DNA of 64,000 nucleotides, from assembly GCF_023721755.1 (NCBI RefSeq), contig NZ_JAMDLH010000004.1:62001-126000 (forward strand). The letters are read 5' to 3'. The notes under the pieces were generated by a model. It saw nothing but the letters and a program-made list of their open reading frames with translations. It searched no databases and had not been told where the DNA came from. Of this stretch, positions 8,970 through 17,671 are shown one piece after another; positions within the stretch are counted from its first letter, which is position 1, and the number at the start of each line of letters is the position of its first letter. Source of the stretch: Pleomorphomonas sp. NRK KF1. Its GTDB lineage: Bacteria > Pseudomonadota > Alphaproteobacteria > Rhizobiales > Pleomorphomonadaceae. The position numbers and the translations under genes are program-made.

Positions 8970-10175
8970 ATGAAAATCACGTCGATCGAAGTGTTCGACT
9001 GCGAACTCGCGACCCGCCACAAGGAGATGGTCGGGGTCAACCCGATCCTGATCCGCGTCAACACCGACGAAGGCATCTCGGGCGTCGGCGAGGTCGGTCT
9101 GGCCTATGGCGCCGGGGCCAAGGCGGGCGTCGCCATCATCAGGGACCTCGCGCCCTACGTGCTCGGCAAGGATCCGATGAAGGTCGAGGCGATCTGGGAG
9201 AACCTGTTCCGCGCCACCTTCTGGGGCATGAGCGGCGGACCGGTGTTCTACGGCGGCATGAGCGCCATCGACATCGCCCTGTGGGACATCCGGGGCAAGG
9301 CGCTGAATGCCCCGGTCTACCAGTTGCTCGGCGGCAAGACGAACGACAACCTCAGAACCTACGCCAGCCAGTTGCAGTTCGGCTGGGACGAGCACATGGC
9401 GGCGCTGAAGACGCCGGACCAGTACGCCGAGGTTGCCAAATACGCGGTGTCGCAAGGCTACGACGCCCTCAAGGTCGACCCGATCATGGTGCTGCGCAAC
9501 GACGTGCCGCCGTTCCGCCATGACGTGCACCAGAGCTTCTTCGGCCTGATGCTCGCCGACGAGGTGCGCATGGCCGAAGAGCGCATCGCGGCGATGCGCG
9601 AGGCCGTTGGGCCCGACGTCGATATCATCTGCGAGATCCATTCGCTCTTGGGCACCAACGCCGCCATGCAGCTCGCCCGCATCCTTGAGCCCTACAACAT
9701 CTTCTACTACGAGGAGCCGGTTCACCCGCTGAACGCGAAGAACTTCGCCAGGATCGCCGCGAACACGTCGATCCCGCTGGCGACCGGCGAGCGCTCCTAC
9801 ACCCGCTGGGGCTATCGCGAGCTGATGGAGAACCAGTCCCTCGCCGTCGTGCAGCCCGATCTCTGCCTCGTCGGGGGCATCACCGAAGGCAAGAAAGTCT
9901 GCGACTACGCCAACCTCTACGACGCAACCGTGCAGGTGCATGTCTGCGGCGGTCCGGTGTCGAAGGCGGCGGCTCTGCAGCTCGAAGCGACCATCCCGAA
10001 CTTCATCATCCACGAGCACCACACCTGGGCGCTGAAGCCCGGCGTCCGGGAGCTGTGCACGCACGACCACCAGCCGGCCGGCGGCAAATACAAGGTGCCG
10101 GATCTGCCCGGTCTCGGTCAGGCGCTGAACGACGAAGTCGTCAAGCACTACCACGCCTACACCGTGACTGCCTGA
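8970..10175 (+). CDS. Mandelate racemase/enolase-superfamily dehydratase, paralog 2
   Basis: A 401-residue paralog of the gene before it, with all metal ligands kept (ICEIHS, YYEEP, ATGER) and the VQVHVCGGP base strand. It differs mainly in the 20-residue loop near residues 140-185, which contains VLRNDVPPFRHDVHQ and probably shapes the active site. The first part of the gene is almost identical in DNA to the next paralog: by eye only about a dozen differences over roughly 350 bases from position 9041. GAAAGAAA before ATG 8970 is a weak ribosome site. The same operon as the MFS gene is likely. Its substrate probably differs slightly from that of paralog 1. Confidence 0.85.
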   Translation: MKITSIEVFDCELATRHKEMVGVNPILIRVNTDEGISGVGEVGLAYGAGAKAGVAIIRDLAPYVLGKDPMKVEAIWENLFRATFWGMSGGPVFYGGMSAIDIALWDIRGKALNAPVYQLLGGKTNDNLRTYASQLQFGWDEHMAALKTPDQYAEVAKYAVSQGYDALKVDPIMVLRNDVPPFRHDVHQSFFGLMLADEVRMAEERIAAMREAVGPDVDIICEIHSLLGTNAAMQLARILEPYNIFYYEEPVHPLNAKNFARIAANTSIPLATGERSYTRWGYRELMENQSLAVVQPDLCLVGGITEGKKVCDYANLYDATVQVHVCGGPVSKAAALQLEATIPNFIIHEHHTWALKPGVRELCTHDHQPAGGKYKVPDLPGLGQALNDEVVKHYHAYTVTA

Positions 10176-10251
10176 TGGCCGCGCCATGGCGCGGCCCCGC
10201 CGCGCCGCGGCCAACCACGGGCAAAAGGCCAATCAAGAGGAGCGTCTGGAC

Positions 10252-11457
10252 ATGAAAATCACCTCCATTGAAGTTTTCGACTGCGATATTGGCAAACGTC
10301 ACAAGGACATGGCCGGCGTTAATCCGATCCTGATCCGCGTCAATACCGACGAAGGCATCTCGGGCGTCGGCGAGGTCGGCCTGGCCTATGGCGCCGGAGC
10401 CAAGGCGGGCGTCGCCATCATCAAGGACCTTGCGCCCTACGTGCTCGGCAAGGATCCGATGAAGGTCGAGGCGATCTGGGAGAACCTGTTCCGCGCCACC
10501 TTCTGGGGCATGAGCGGCGGACCGGTGTTCTATGGCGGCATGAGCGCCATCGACATCGCCTTGTGGGACATCCGGGGCAAGGCGCTGAACGCCCCGGTCT
10601 ACCAGCTGCTCGGCGGCAAGACGAACGATAACCTCAGAACCTACGCCAGCCAGTTGCAGTTCGGCTGGGACGAGCACATGGCAATCCTGCTGAAGCCGGA
10701 GCAGTACGCCGAGGCCGCCAGATACGCGGTGTCGCAGGGCTATACGGCGATCAAGGTCGACCCGATCCAGATCACGCGCACACACAGCCCCTACCACAAG
10801 CGCGAGGTGGTGCAGAACTACTTCGGCCTGATGCTCGCCGACCAGGTGCGCATGGGCGAGGAGCGGATCGCGGCGATGCGCGAGGCCATCGGCCCCGACG
10901 TCGACATCATCTGCGAGATCCACTCCTTCCTCGGCACCAACGCCGCGATCCAGTTCGCCCGCGCCATCGAGAAGTACAACATCTTCTATTATGAAGAGCC
11001 CGTGCATCCGATGAACGCGAAGAACTTCGCCAAGATCGCGCAGAACACGAGCATTCCCCTGTCGACAGGCGAGCGCTCCTATACACGCTGGGGCTTCCGT
11101 CCATTGATCGAGAACCAGTCGCTGGCCGTCGTGCAGCCGGATCTCTGCCTAGCGGGCGGCATCACCGAAGGCAAGAAGATCTGCGACTACGCCAATCTCT
11201 ACGACGCCACCGTGCAGATCCATGTCTGCGGCGCGCCGGTGTCGAAGGCGGCGGCGCTACAGATCGAGGCGACGATCCCGAACTTCATCATCCACGAGCA
11301 CCACACCTGGGCGCTGAAGCCGGGCATCCGCGAACTCTGCATCCATGATCATCAGCCGACGGGCGGTCTCTACAAGGTGCCCGACCTGCCCGGCATCGGC
11401 CAGGCGCTCAATGACGACGTGGTGAAAACCTACCACGCCTACACGATCAAGGCCTGA
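10252..11457 (+). CDS. Mandelate racemase/enolase-superfamily dehydratase, paralog 3
   Basis: A 401-residue paralog, closest to the preceding gene. It keeps the three metal acids and the histidine strand (VQIHVCGAP), but has an alanine for the usual second glycine and STGER in place of ATGER. The loop near residue 180 reads ITRTHSPYHKREVV, again different from the other two. An open extension reaches upstream to 10186, but GAGGAG before ATG 10252, and the match with both paralog starts at MKITSIE, settle the start. A strong terminator follows 31 bases after the stop and closes the cluster. Confidence 0.85.
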   Translation: MKITSIEVFDCDIGKRHKDMAGVNPILIRVNTDEGISGVGEVGLAYGAGAKAGVAIIKDLAPYVLGKDPMKVEAIWENLFRATFWGMSGGPVFYGGMSAIDIALWDIRGKALNAPVYQLLGGKTNDNLRTYASQLQFGWDEHMAILLKPEQYAEAARYAVSQGYTAIKVDPIQITRTHSPYHKREVVQNYFGLMLADQVRMGEERIAAMREAIGPDVDIICEIHSFLGTNAAIQFARAIEKYNIFYYEEPVHPMNAKNFAKIAQNTSIPLSTGERSYTRWGFRPLIENQSLAVVQPDLCLAGGITEGKKICDYANLYDATVQIHVCGAPVSKAAALQIEATIPNFIIHEHHTWALKPGIRELCIHDHQPTGGLYKVPDLPGIGQALNDDVVKTYHAYTIKA

Positions 11458-11488
11458 CGCAGCCGAAACCTTCCGCGATCCGCGCGAC

Positions 11489-11518
11489 TGCCGGCCCCTC
11501 ATCGGGGCCGGCATTTTT
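11489..11518 (+). terminator. Rho-independent terminator closing the dehydratase cluster
   Basis: TGCCGGCCCC (11489-11498) pairs perfectly with GGGGCCGGCA (11504-11513) around a five-base loop, and TTTTT follows directly. It lies between the convergent dehydratase and GntR genes. Confidence 0.9.
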
Positions 11519-11521
11519 CGT

Positions 11522-12223
11522 TCAGGCGCCGCTTGCCAGCAACCGGCGAGCCCGGTCTGAGAAACTCGCGCCAATATGGTAGTCGAGATGCATCACAGCC
11601 TCGCCGACGCGATCGTTCTCCAGGAGATCGACGACCTCCTCGTGCTGCGCCAAGGAGACACGAATGAAAGCAGGCGGAAACGTCAGCCGGTTGCGCATGG
11701 CCCGCACCTTGTGGGCGATGACGTCATAGGCCTGGCTCAGATAGGGATTGTCGGCGTAGGCGAAGAGGGTAGCGTGGAAGGCGTTGTCGAGCTTGCGGTA
11801 GCTCTGCGACGGATCGTCGCTTTCATGCACATGGCGCGACCGGGCGACGTTGTCGCGCAGCTCGGCGAGCAAGCCGTCGCGGTCGTGGCGCAACGCCGAT
11901 TTCAGCGCACCGCACTCAAGCAGACGACGGAGGTCGGTGATCTGCGTGATCACGCCTTCCGTTGGGCTGAAGACAAAGTTGCCCGTCCTCGGTTTGACTT
12001 CGAGCAATCCTTCCGACACAAGTCGCGCCATGGCTTCCCGTACCGGCGTCTTGGATACATCGAACTGATCTGCCAGCTGTCGTTCGGTAATCTGCTGGCC
12101 GAACTCAAGAGCCCCCGAAACGATCATTTCACGGATACGTTCCTCGACCGTATCCGTCAGCGACTTCTGAACAATCGGCGCCGCTTTGACCTCACAGGCG
12201 CTCCACAGTGGATGCTGCGACAT
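11522..12223 (-). CDS. GntR-family regulator, FadR/FCD subfamily
   Basis: About 233 residues. The N-terminal winged helix contains ITERQLADQFDVSKTPVREA, the GntR signature, and the all-helical FCD domain follows with HATLFAYADN and the metal-type histidines near AQHEEVVDLLE. FCD regulators bind small carboxylic acids, so control of the adjacent sugar-acid locus is a good guess. ATG 12223 follows GGGGAAGGGA and is preferred over an in-frame TTG four codons earlier. The gene converges on the dehydratase cluster, sharing its terminator region. Confidence 0.85.
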   Translation of the reverse strand: MSQHPLWSACEVKAAPIVQKSLTDTVEERIREMIVSGALEFGQQITERQLADQFDVSKTPVREAMARLVSEGLLEVKPRTGNFVFSPTEGVITQITDLRRLLECGALKSALRHDRDGLLAELRDNVARSRHVHESDDPSQSYRKLDNAFHATLFAYADNPYLSQAYDVIAHKVRAMRNRLTFPPAFIRVSLAQHEEVVDLLENDRVGEAVMHLDYHIGASFSDRARRLLASGA

Positions 12224-12574
12224 TCCCTTCCCCAACGCATTTTATGTCTCATCGCCGATTGTGCGATTGGCCAGGCGTCTCATCCGCCAGCAAAGCAGAG
12301 AAGCCCTGTCGGCATGCGCGGTCAACACCATTCACCAAGTTACCCGCACCGCATTTAGGCTCGATGCTGCGATGGCTTGTCAGGGCGCAGAAAGAGGAAC
12401 CACGCTGCTGTGGCAAACGTCGCGATCGACCTCGCATGGCAGCGGTTCGTTCGTGGTCAAGCCTGTCCTTGATTGGACATTATCACCATCGGCGATGAAA
12501 GATCTCCCCATCCCCCACGCGAACGTGATCGCTCCATTCTTGACCGATCAGTCCAGAACCGCTACCCCTTCCCC
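12224..12574. other. Divergent promoter region between GntR and TetR genes
   Basis: About 350 bases with no supported gene. The only clear signal is the TetR-type operator near its right end at 12540-12555. Short open frames on both strands lack ribosome sites and family features. Confidence 0.6.
12540..12555 (+). promoter_or_regulatory. TetR-type operator before the tetR gene
   Basis: TTGACCGATCAGTCCA has the core GACCGATCAGTC, one mismatch away from a perfect palindrome. It lies 20 bases before the TetR start and matches the perfect site at 13202-13213 upstream of the SDR gene. The pair implies autoregulation and co-control. Confidence 0.7.
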
Positions 12575-13159
12575 ATGGCAAGACCACGGGAGTTCGACAG
12601 GGATGCCGCGTTGAAGGCGGCCACCGATGTGTTCTGGTCCAAGGGCTTCGCGGCGACGTCGACGGAAGACCTTGTCCAGGCGATGGGTATTGGCCGCCAG
12701 AGTTTCTACAACGCCTTCGGCGACAAGCGCCGGCTCTATCTCGAAGCGCTGGAAGCCTACCAGCGCAACGCGACGAGCTGTCACATCGGCCGCCTGACCA
12801 CGCCGGCCTCGCCGCTCGACGGCCTGCGCGACCTGCTTGTCGGGCTCATTCCCGACGACGACGCGCTGCGCTGCAAGGGCTGCCTCGGGGCCGGATCGGT
12901 CGGCGAGTTCGGTGTCACCGACCCCGAGCTCATGGAGATGCGGGAGAGGATGATCGCCGGTTTCCGGGCGAAGGTCATCGAACGTTTGAGGGAAGGACAG
13001 AGGCTGGGCGAGATCGATCCGGAGATCGACATCGAACAGGCGGCGTCCTTCATCGAGATCACCATGAGCGGCCTCCAGCTTGCCGCCAGAGGCGGCGCCG
13101 GAGCCCAACACCTTCACGCCCTCGCCGCCTTCGCGGTGGAGCGTTTCAGAGCCAGATAA
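12575..13159 (+). CDS. TetR/AcrR-family repressor
   Basis: The 194-residue protein starts MARPREFDRDAALKAA and has the TetR helix-turn-helix STEDLVQAMGIGRQSFYNAF at about residues 27-46, followed by an all-helical ligand domain. The CKGCLGAGSVGEFG stretch in the middle is typical of the YxaF/LmrA-like subgroup, which controls adjacent oxidoreductases. A longer open frame upstream to 12473 is ignored because it crosses the operator. With the same palindrome in front of this gene and of the SDR 72 bases downstream, it probably represses both. Confidence 0.85.
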   Translation: MARPREFDRDAALKAATDVFWSKGFAATSTEDLVQAMGIGRQSFYNAFGDKRRLYLEALEAYQRNATSCHIGRLTTPASPLDGLRDLLVGLIPDDDALRCKGCLGAGSVGEFGVTDPELMEMRERMIAGFRAKVIERLREGQRLGEIDPEIDIEQAASFIEITMSGLQLAARGGAGAQHLHALAAFAVERFRAR

Positions 13160-13201
13160 CAACAAGACGCCGGGAGAGCGCCCTTCGCCTGCCCAATTAT
13201 G

Positions 13202-13213
13202 GACTGATCAGTC
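13202..13213 (+). promoter_or_regulatory. Perfect TetR-type operator before the SDR gene
   Basis: GACTGATCAGTC is a perfect 12-bp palindrome 18 bases before ATG 13231. It matches the imperfect copy at 12542-12553, so one repressor probably binds both. Confidence 0.75.
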
Positions 13214-13230
13214 AAAAACGGAGAATGACG

Positions 13231-13974
13231 ATGAGTGACGACAACAGGAAAGTTGCCCTGGTCTTCGGCGGATCGCGCGGCATCGGCGCCGCCATCGTGT
13301 CGCGGCTGGCCGACGATGGCTACACCGTGCCCTTCACCTACGTGTCGAGCGAGACCGCGGCCAACGATCTGGTCGGCAAGGTCGGGGCGGCCGGCGGCAC
13401 GGCGCTGGCGATCAAGGCCGACAGTGCCAAAAAGGACGATCTCGTCGCCGCCGTCGGCGCCACCATCGACCGCTTCGGGCGGCTCGACGTCATCGTCGTC
13501 AATGCCGGCGTCGCCCGCATGGGGCTCGTCGACGCGGTACTGGTCGAGGATCTCGACCTGCAGCTCGACGTCAACGTGCGCGGCGTGTTCCTCGCCATCC
13601 AGGCGGCGCTGCCGCACATGAAGGACGGCGGTCGCATCGTCACCATCGGCAGCAACATCGCCCAGCGCAGCGGCTTCCCCGGCGCCAGCGTCTACCAGAC
13701 GACCAAGGCGGCGGTGGCCGGCATGGTCAAGGGCCTCGCCCTCGATCTGGCGCCGCGCGGCATCACCATCAACAACGTTCAGCCCGGCCCGACCCGCACC
13801 GACATGATCGGCGCCCTCGGCAACGAGGGGATGGACATGGTGATGGGCATGGTGCCGCTGAAGCGCATGGCCGAGCCGGAGGAGATCGCCGGCCTCGTCT
13901 CCTACATCGCCCGCGACGAAGCCGGCTACGTCACCGGCGCCAGCCTGACCATCGACGGCGGCTTCGCGCTCTGA
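13231..13974 (+). CDS. Short-chain dehydrogenase/reductase (FabG-like)
   Basis: About 247 residues with the NAD(P) loop GGSRGIGAAI (residues 11-20), VVNAGVA, a catalytic serine in TIGSNIAQRSG, YQTTKAAV with the YxxxK pair, and the C-terminal TGASLTIDGGF typical of classical SDRs. GGAGA six bases before ATG 13231 favours this start over ATG 13225. The basic residue after the third beta strand is not obvious, so cofactor preference is left open. It reduces or oxidises an unknown carbonyl or alcohol. The shared operator implies induction together with the TetR gene, perhaps as a detoxifying reductase. Confidence 0.85.
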   Translation: MSDDNRKVALVFGGSRGIGAAIVSRLADDGYTVPFTYVSSETAANDLVGKVGAAGGTALAIKADSAKKDDLVAAVGATIDRFGRLDVIVVNAGVARMGLVDAVLVEDLDLQLDVNVRGVFLAIQAALPHMKDGGRIVTIGSNIAQRSGFPGASVYQTTKAAVAGMVKGLALDLAPRGITINNVQPGPTRTDMIGALGNEGMDMVMGMVPLKRMAEPEEIAGLVSYIARDEAGYVTGASLTIDGGFAL

Positions 13975-14012
13975 GCAACGGCGATCGGCCGGGGAACGCC
14001 CCCGGCCCTCGC

Positions 14013-15026
14013 CTATTTGGGCGGCGGCGCGCAGGAGTGCCCGATGACGAGCTTCGGCTCGGCGACGTGGCAGCGCCGCTCGCCGTCCCTTTCGGCCTCG
14101 CCGCGCACATGCTCCATCATCCACAGCGAGGCGACGCGGGCGAGTTCGTCGATCGGCTGCTCCACCGTGGTGATGCGGGGCATGACGATGCTGCTCCACG
14201 CCACCACGTCGATGCCGGCGATGGACACGTCGTCGGGGCAGCGGAAGCCGAGATCGTTGACGGCCTGCAAGGCGCCGATGGCCATGTAGTTGTTGGCCGC
14301 CAGGATGGCGGTCGGCCGCCCCGGCGACGACATCAGGCGCATGACGTTCTCATAGGCGAGGTCGGCGCTGTAGTCGGCGACGATCTCCAGTTCCGGGTCC
14401 ACTTCCAGCCCGGCCTCGGCCATGGCCGAGCGAAACCCCTCCAGACGGCGCTCCGCCACCCACATGTTCCGCTGGCCGCCGACATAGGCGATCCGGCGAT
14501 GGCCGAGCCGCGCCAGGTATTCGGTCAGCATCTCCGCGCCGCGCCGGTGGTCGGAGGTGACGAAGTCGAGCGCCGTGCCGTCGACGTCCTGGTCGACCAA
14601 CACCACGGGAACATCCAGCTCGTTGAGATGGGCGGCGAACTCGGGATCGTTCCTGAGCGGCGTCATGATGATGCCCGCCACCCGGTGCCGCTTGAGAAGC
14701 GTCAGCGTCCGAAGCTCGCGATCCGGATCGGAGGCGAGGTTGGCGACGATCAACATGTGCTCGTGGCCGGAAATGTGCTTGTCGATGGTGCCGAACAGCC
14801 GGCCGAAGAACGGGTTGGCGGCATCACCCAGCACCATGCCCACCAGCTTGGACTGGCCGCGCTTCAAATTCTGCGCCATCAGGTTGGGCGTGTAGCGCAC
14901 GGCGGCCACCGCCGCGTCGATGCGCGCCCGCGTCTCCTCGCTCACCGGCCCCGTGCCGTTGAGGGCCAGGGACACAGTGGAAATGGAGACGCCCGCGTGA
15001 CGGGCCACATCCCTGATCGTCGCCAT
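14013..15026 (-). CDS. LacI-family transcriptional repressor
   Basis: The 337-residue protein begins ATIRDVARHAGVSISTVSLA, the LacI helix-turn-helix and hinge. A periplasmic-binding-protein-like sensor domain follows, with VDQDVDG, AYVGG and CPDDVSIAGID motifs. It lies divergent from the carbohydrate ABC operon. LacI-type operators at 15056-15073 and 15219-15236 flank the intergenic region, one near each gene, which fits repression of the operon and itself until a sugar binds. No phosphotransferase or CRP site was seen. Confidence 0.9.
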   Translation of the reverse strand: MATIRDVARHAGVSISTVSLALNGTGPVSEETRARIDAAVAAVRYTPNLMAQNLKRGQSKLVGMVLGDAANPFFGRLFGTIDKHISGHEHMLIVANLASDPDRELRTLTLLKRHRVAGIIMTPLRNDPEFAAHLNELDVPVVLVDQDVDGTALDFVTSDHRRGAEMLTEYLARLGHRRIAYVGGQRNMWVAERRLEGFRSAMAEAGLEVDPELEIVADYSADLAYENVMRLMSSPGRPTAILAANNYMAIGALQAVNDLGFRCPDDVSIAGIDVVAWSSIVMPRITTVEQPIDELARVASLWMMEHVRGEAERDGERRCHVAEPKLVIGHSCAPPPK

Positions 15027-15055
15027 CGCCTCGCCCTTTTCCGCCTGTTTCGGCC

Positions 15056-15073
15056 TATCGAACCGTTTTCATA
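15056..15073 (+). promoter_or_regulatory. LacI-type operator near the lacI-family gene
   Basis: TATCGAACCGTTTTCATA contains the central AACCGTTT core of LacI-family sites and is a half-perfect version of the palindrome at 15219-15236. It lies 30 bases upstream of the regulator start. Confidence 0.65.
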
Positions 15074-15218
15074 ATCGCTCCGTCGGCTTGCGCACGACGG
15101 CACCGGATCGGACGGACAACCGCATCCGCATCGCGGGGAAACAGGTTCAACTCATCCACATATCGCTGTTCGATGATAGTTCGATACTTGTCAAGCCAAA
15201 AACCCGACGATACGATCC

Positions 15219-15236
15219 TATCGAAACGGTTCGATA
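15219..15236 (+). promoter_or_regulatory. LacI-type operator of the carbohydrate ABC operon
   Basis: TATCGAAACGGTTCGATA has perfect seven-base arms (TATCGAA, TTCGATA) around ACGG. It lies 76 bases upstream of the binding-protein start, a usual place for a LacI-family repressor. Confidence 0.75.
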
Positions 15237-15311
15237 TCAATGCCCACATGAGCATCCGCGCCAAGACGGAATTCGTTCGCCGTTTCATCCTAGAGGGTTA
15301 GGGAGATTACC

Positions 15312-16604
15312 ATGCGATTCCGGTTTAATGGAGAGGTGCGCCTTGTCGCCAGTGCGATTCTGGGCGCCGCAATTCTTGCCGCTCCGGCGCGCGCTGAAGA
15401 CATCGTCATCAAGATGTGGACGCTCGACAACAACGGCTACAAGGAATTCATCGCCGAGGCCGCCGAGAGCTTCAAGGCGACCCATCCGAACGTCAGCATC
15501 GAGCACCAGATCTTTCCGGGCGACCCATACAAGACGGCGCTGAAGGTGGCGCTGGTCGGCTCCGATGGGCCGGACGTGTTCTTCAACTGGGCCGGTGATC
15601 GCGCCACCCAGCTCGTCAAGGACAAGCTGGCGCTCGACATCACCGATTACGGCGACGTGCCCGGCGGCTTTGCCAAGGTGCTGCCGCAGGGCCTCCTGGA
15701 TTCCTTCCGCTACGACGGCCGCCTCTACGGCGTCGCCACCGACGCGGTCACCAAATACGTCTTCTACGACAAGGCCTATTTCGCCGAACACAAGCTCGAA
15801 CTGCCCAAGACGTTGGGCGAACTCGGCGGCCTCTGCAAGGCCATCCGCCAGATCGACCCCGACACCATTCCGATGCCGCTCGGCAACAAGACGCGCTGGA
15901 AGGCCATCCACTGGATGACCATGCTCAACGAGCGCGCCATGGGCGTCGAGGCCACCGCCGCCGACTACGACCTGTCGCGGCCGGCCGACCAGCTCTACAC
16001 CGACCCCGGCTATGCCAAGGCCTTCCAGGCGCTGATCGACCTGCAGGACGCCGGCTGCTTCGAGGATGCGCCGAACGCCACCGAATACGCCATCGCCGAT
16101 TCCATGTTCATCACCCGCGCCTCGCCGATGGAGTATTGCGGCAGCTGGTGCACCTCGGCGCTCGATCAGGCCGGCTTCACCGACTACGGCTTCTTCCGCC
16201 TGCCGGTGATGGAAGGCGGCAAGGGCAACCCCGACGCCAACTTCCTGGTGCCCGAGGGCTATCAGGTCTCCGCCAAGACCGCCCATCCCCAGGAAGCGGT
16301 TGAATGGCTGAGCTTCCTGGTCTCCGACGAGCAGGCCCTGAAGTTCGCCGAGAAGGTACAGTTCCTGCCCTCCAACACCAGGCTCATCGACAAGGCCGAG
16401 GGCGTGCCGCAGAGCTTCAAGGACATCGCGAGCGAAGTCGCCACCGTCAAGGAGGGCGTCAACGTGCTCGACGCGCTGCTCGAGGCCACCGTGGCCGACG
16501 CCTACATGAACGCCACCGTCGAAGTGCTGAACCGCACGCTGACGCCGGAAGCGGCCGTCGGCAAGGTGCGCGAGGCGGCGCTGGCCGTGCAGGCCAAGAA
16601 GTAA
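15312..16604 (+). CDS. Carbohydrate ABC transporter, periplasmic binding protein (family 1)
   Basis: The 430-residue protein starts with a signal peptide ending APARAEDI, so export and cleavage near residue 29 are expected. The mature protein has the family-1 pattern: VIKMWTLDNNGYKEF, a VDVFFNW-like segment at DGPDVFFNWAG, and a hinge with YDKAYFAEH. It delivers a sugar or oligosaccharide to the permeases that follow. GGGAGATTACC before ATG 15312 supports the start. The operon order binding protein, permease, permease, ATPase, hydrolase is complete. Confidence 0.9.
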   Translation: MRFRFNGEVRLVASAILGAAILAAPARAEDIVIKMWTLDNNGYKEFIAEAAESFKATHPNVSIEHQIFPGDPYKTALKVALVGSDGPDVFFNWAGDRATQLVKDKLALDITDYGDVPGGFAKVLPQGLLDSFRYDGRLYGVATDAVTKYVFYDKAYFAEHKLELPKTLGELGGLCKAIRQIDPDTIPMPLGNKTRWKAIHWMTMLNERAMGVEATAADYDLSRPADQLYTDPGYAKAFQALIDLQDAGCFEDAPNATEYAIADSMFITRASPMEYCGSWCTSALDQAGFTDYGFFRLPVMEGGKGNPDANFLVPEGYQVSAKTAHPQEAVEWLSFLVSDEQALKFAEKVQFLPSNTRLIDKAEGVPQSFKDIASEVATVKEGVNVLDALLEATVADAYMNATVEVLNRTLTPEAAVGKVREAALAVQAKK

Positions 16605-16747
16605 GCGGCCAAGGCCGTTCCGGCGCCTGTCCCTCCCCCCGGGACCGGCGCCACTCGACCGGGGCGACGCGATGCGTCTCCCCGGTCCTTCTCCCCCCTT
16701 GCCCTCCTCCCGCCGCCCTCCGGCGGCGACGGCCGCCAGGTAGCAGC

Positions 16748-17659
16748 ATGCCCTTTCCACCGACATCCAAGCCAGCCGGCAGACGGCCGGCGATGAAGGC
16801 CGGCGCCGTCTCAGCCACGGCCATGATGGCCCCGGCGCTCATCCTCGTCGGCGTCTTCATCCTGATCCCGGCCATCGTCGCCGTGATCGGCTCCTTCTTC
16901 GACTTCTCGATGACGTCCGCCAACTGGACCTATGTCGGCGGCGCCAACTATCGCCGGGCGGTCACCGACCCGCTGTTCTGGCTGGCGATCTCCAACAACG
17001 TCTTCATCGTCGTGGGATCGGTGATCTCGCAGGTCGGCGGCGGCGCCATCCTCGCCGCCATCCTCGACCGGGGCATCCGGCGCGGCGGCGTCTTCTACCG
17101 CACCATCATCTTCATGCCGGTGGTGATCTCCTCGATCGCCGTCGCCTTCGTCTGGATGCTGATCCTCGACCCCAACGTCGGCCCGCTCAATGCCGTGGTC
17201 AAGGCGCTGGGCCTGCCGACGCCGAAGCTCGGCTGGCTGGGCGATCCGTCGATCTCGCTGTGGATGCTGCTGCTCATCGCCGCCTGGCAGAACGTCGGCT
17301 TCCAGATGATGCTGATCCTCGCCGGCCTGCAGGCCATCCCCAAGGAACACTACGAGGCGGCCTCGCTCGACGGCGCGCGCGGCCTCAAGGCCTTCTGGTA
17401 CATCACGCTTCCCGGCATCCGCAACGTCTTGGTGCTGGCGACGCTGATCACCGTCATCGGCGGTTTCAAGGTGTTCGACCTCGTCTTCGTCACCACCGGC
17501 GGCGGGCCGGCCAACGCCACCCAGGTTCTGGGCACCTACACCTACACCCAGGCCTTCTCCTTCGGAAACATGGGCTACGCCAACGCCATGGCCGTCGTGC
17601 TGCTGGTCACGGCGGCGCTGCTCGGCTGGCTGCAGGTCCGCCTGTCGCGGCGCGGTTAA
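16748..17659 (+). CDS. Carbohydrate ABC transporter, first permease (MalF/UgpA type)
   Basis: About 303 residues with six membrane segments. The cytoplasmic EAA loop appears as EAASLDGARGLKAFWYITLPG, typical of the MalF-like group. A proline/arginine-rich leader of 15 residues precedes a second possible start at 16793; ATG 16748 is kept since AGG lies upstream. It forms the channel with the next gene's product and contacts the ATPase through the EAA loop. The 143-base gap behind the binding protein contains no clear terminator. Confidence 0.9.
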   Translation: MPFPPTSKPAGRRPAMKAGAVSATAMMAPALILVGVFILIPAIVAVIGSFFDFSMTSANWTYVGGANYRRAVTDPLFWLAISNNVFIVVGSVISQVGGGAILAAILDRGIRRGGVFYRTIIFMPVVISSIAVAFVWMLILDPNVGPLNAVVKALGLPTPKLGWLGDPSISLWMLLLIAAWQNVGFQMMLILAGLQAIPKEHYEAASLDGARGLKAFWYITLPGIRNVLVLATLITVIGGFKVFDLVFVTTGGGPANATQVLGTYTYTQAFSFGNMGYANAMAVVLLVTAALLGWLQVRLSRRG

Positions 17660-17671
17660 GGAGCAGATATC

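Noticed and set aside
7656-10232. Minus-strand open frame of 858 codons opposite the dehydratases
   Set aside because: Composition is HDVR-rich antisense of GC-rich genes and carries duplicated shadows of the paralogs; no domain or start signal supports it.
15285-16766. Minus-strand open frame of 493 codons opposite the binding protein
   Set aside because: Antisense shadow of a well-supported periplasmic binding protein with signal peptide.
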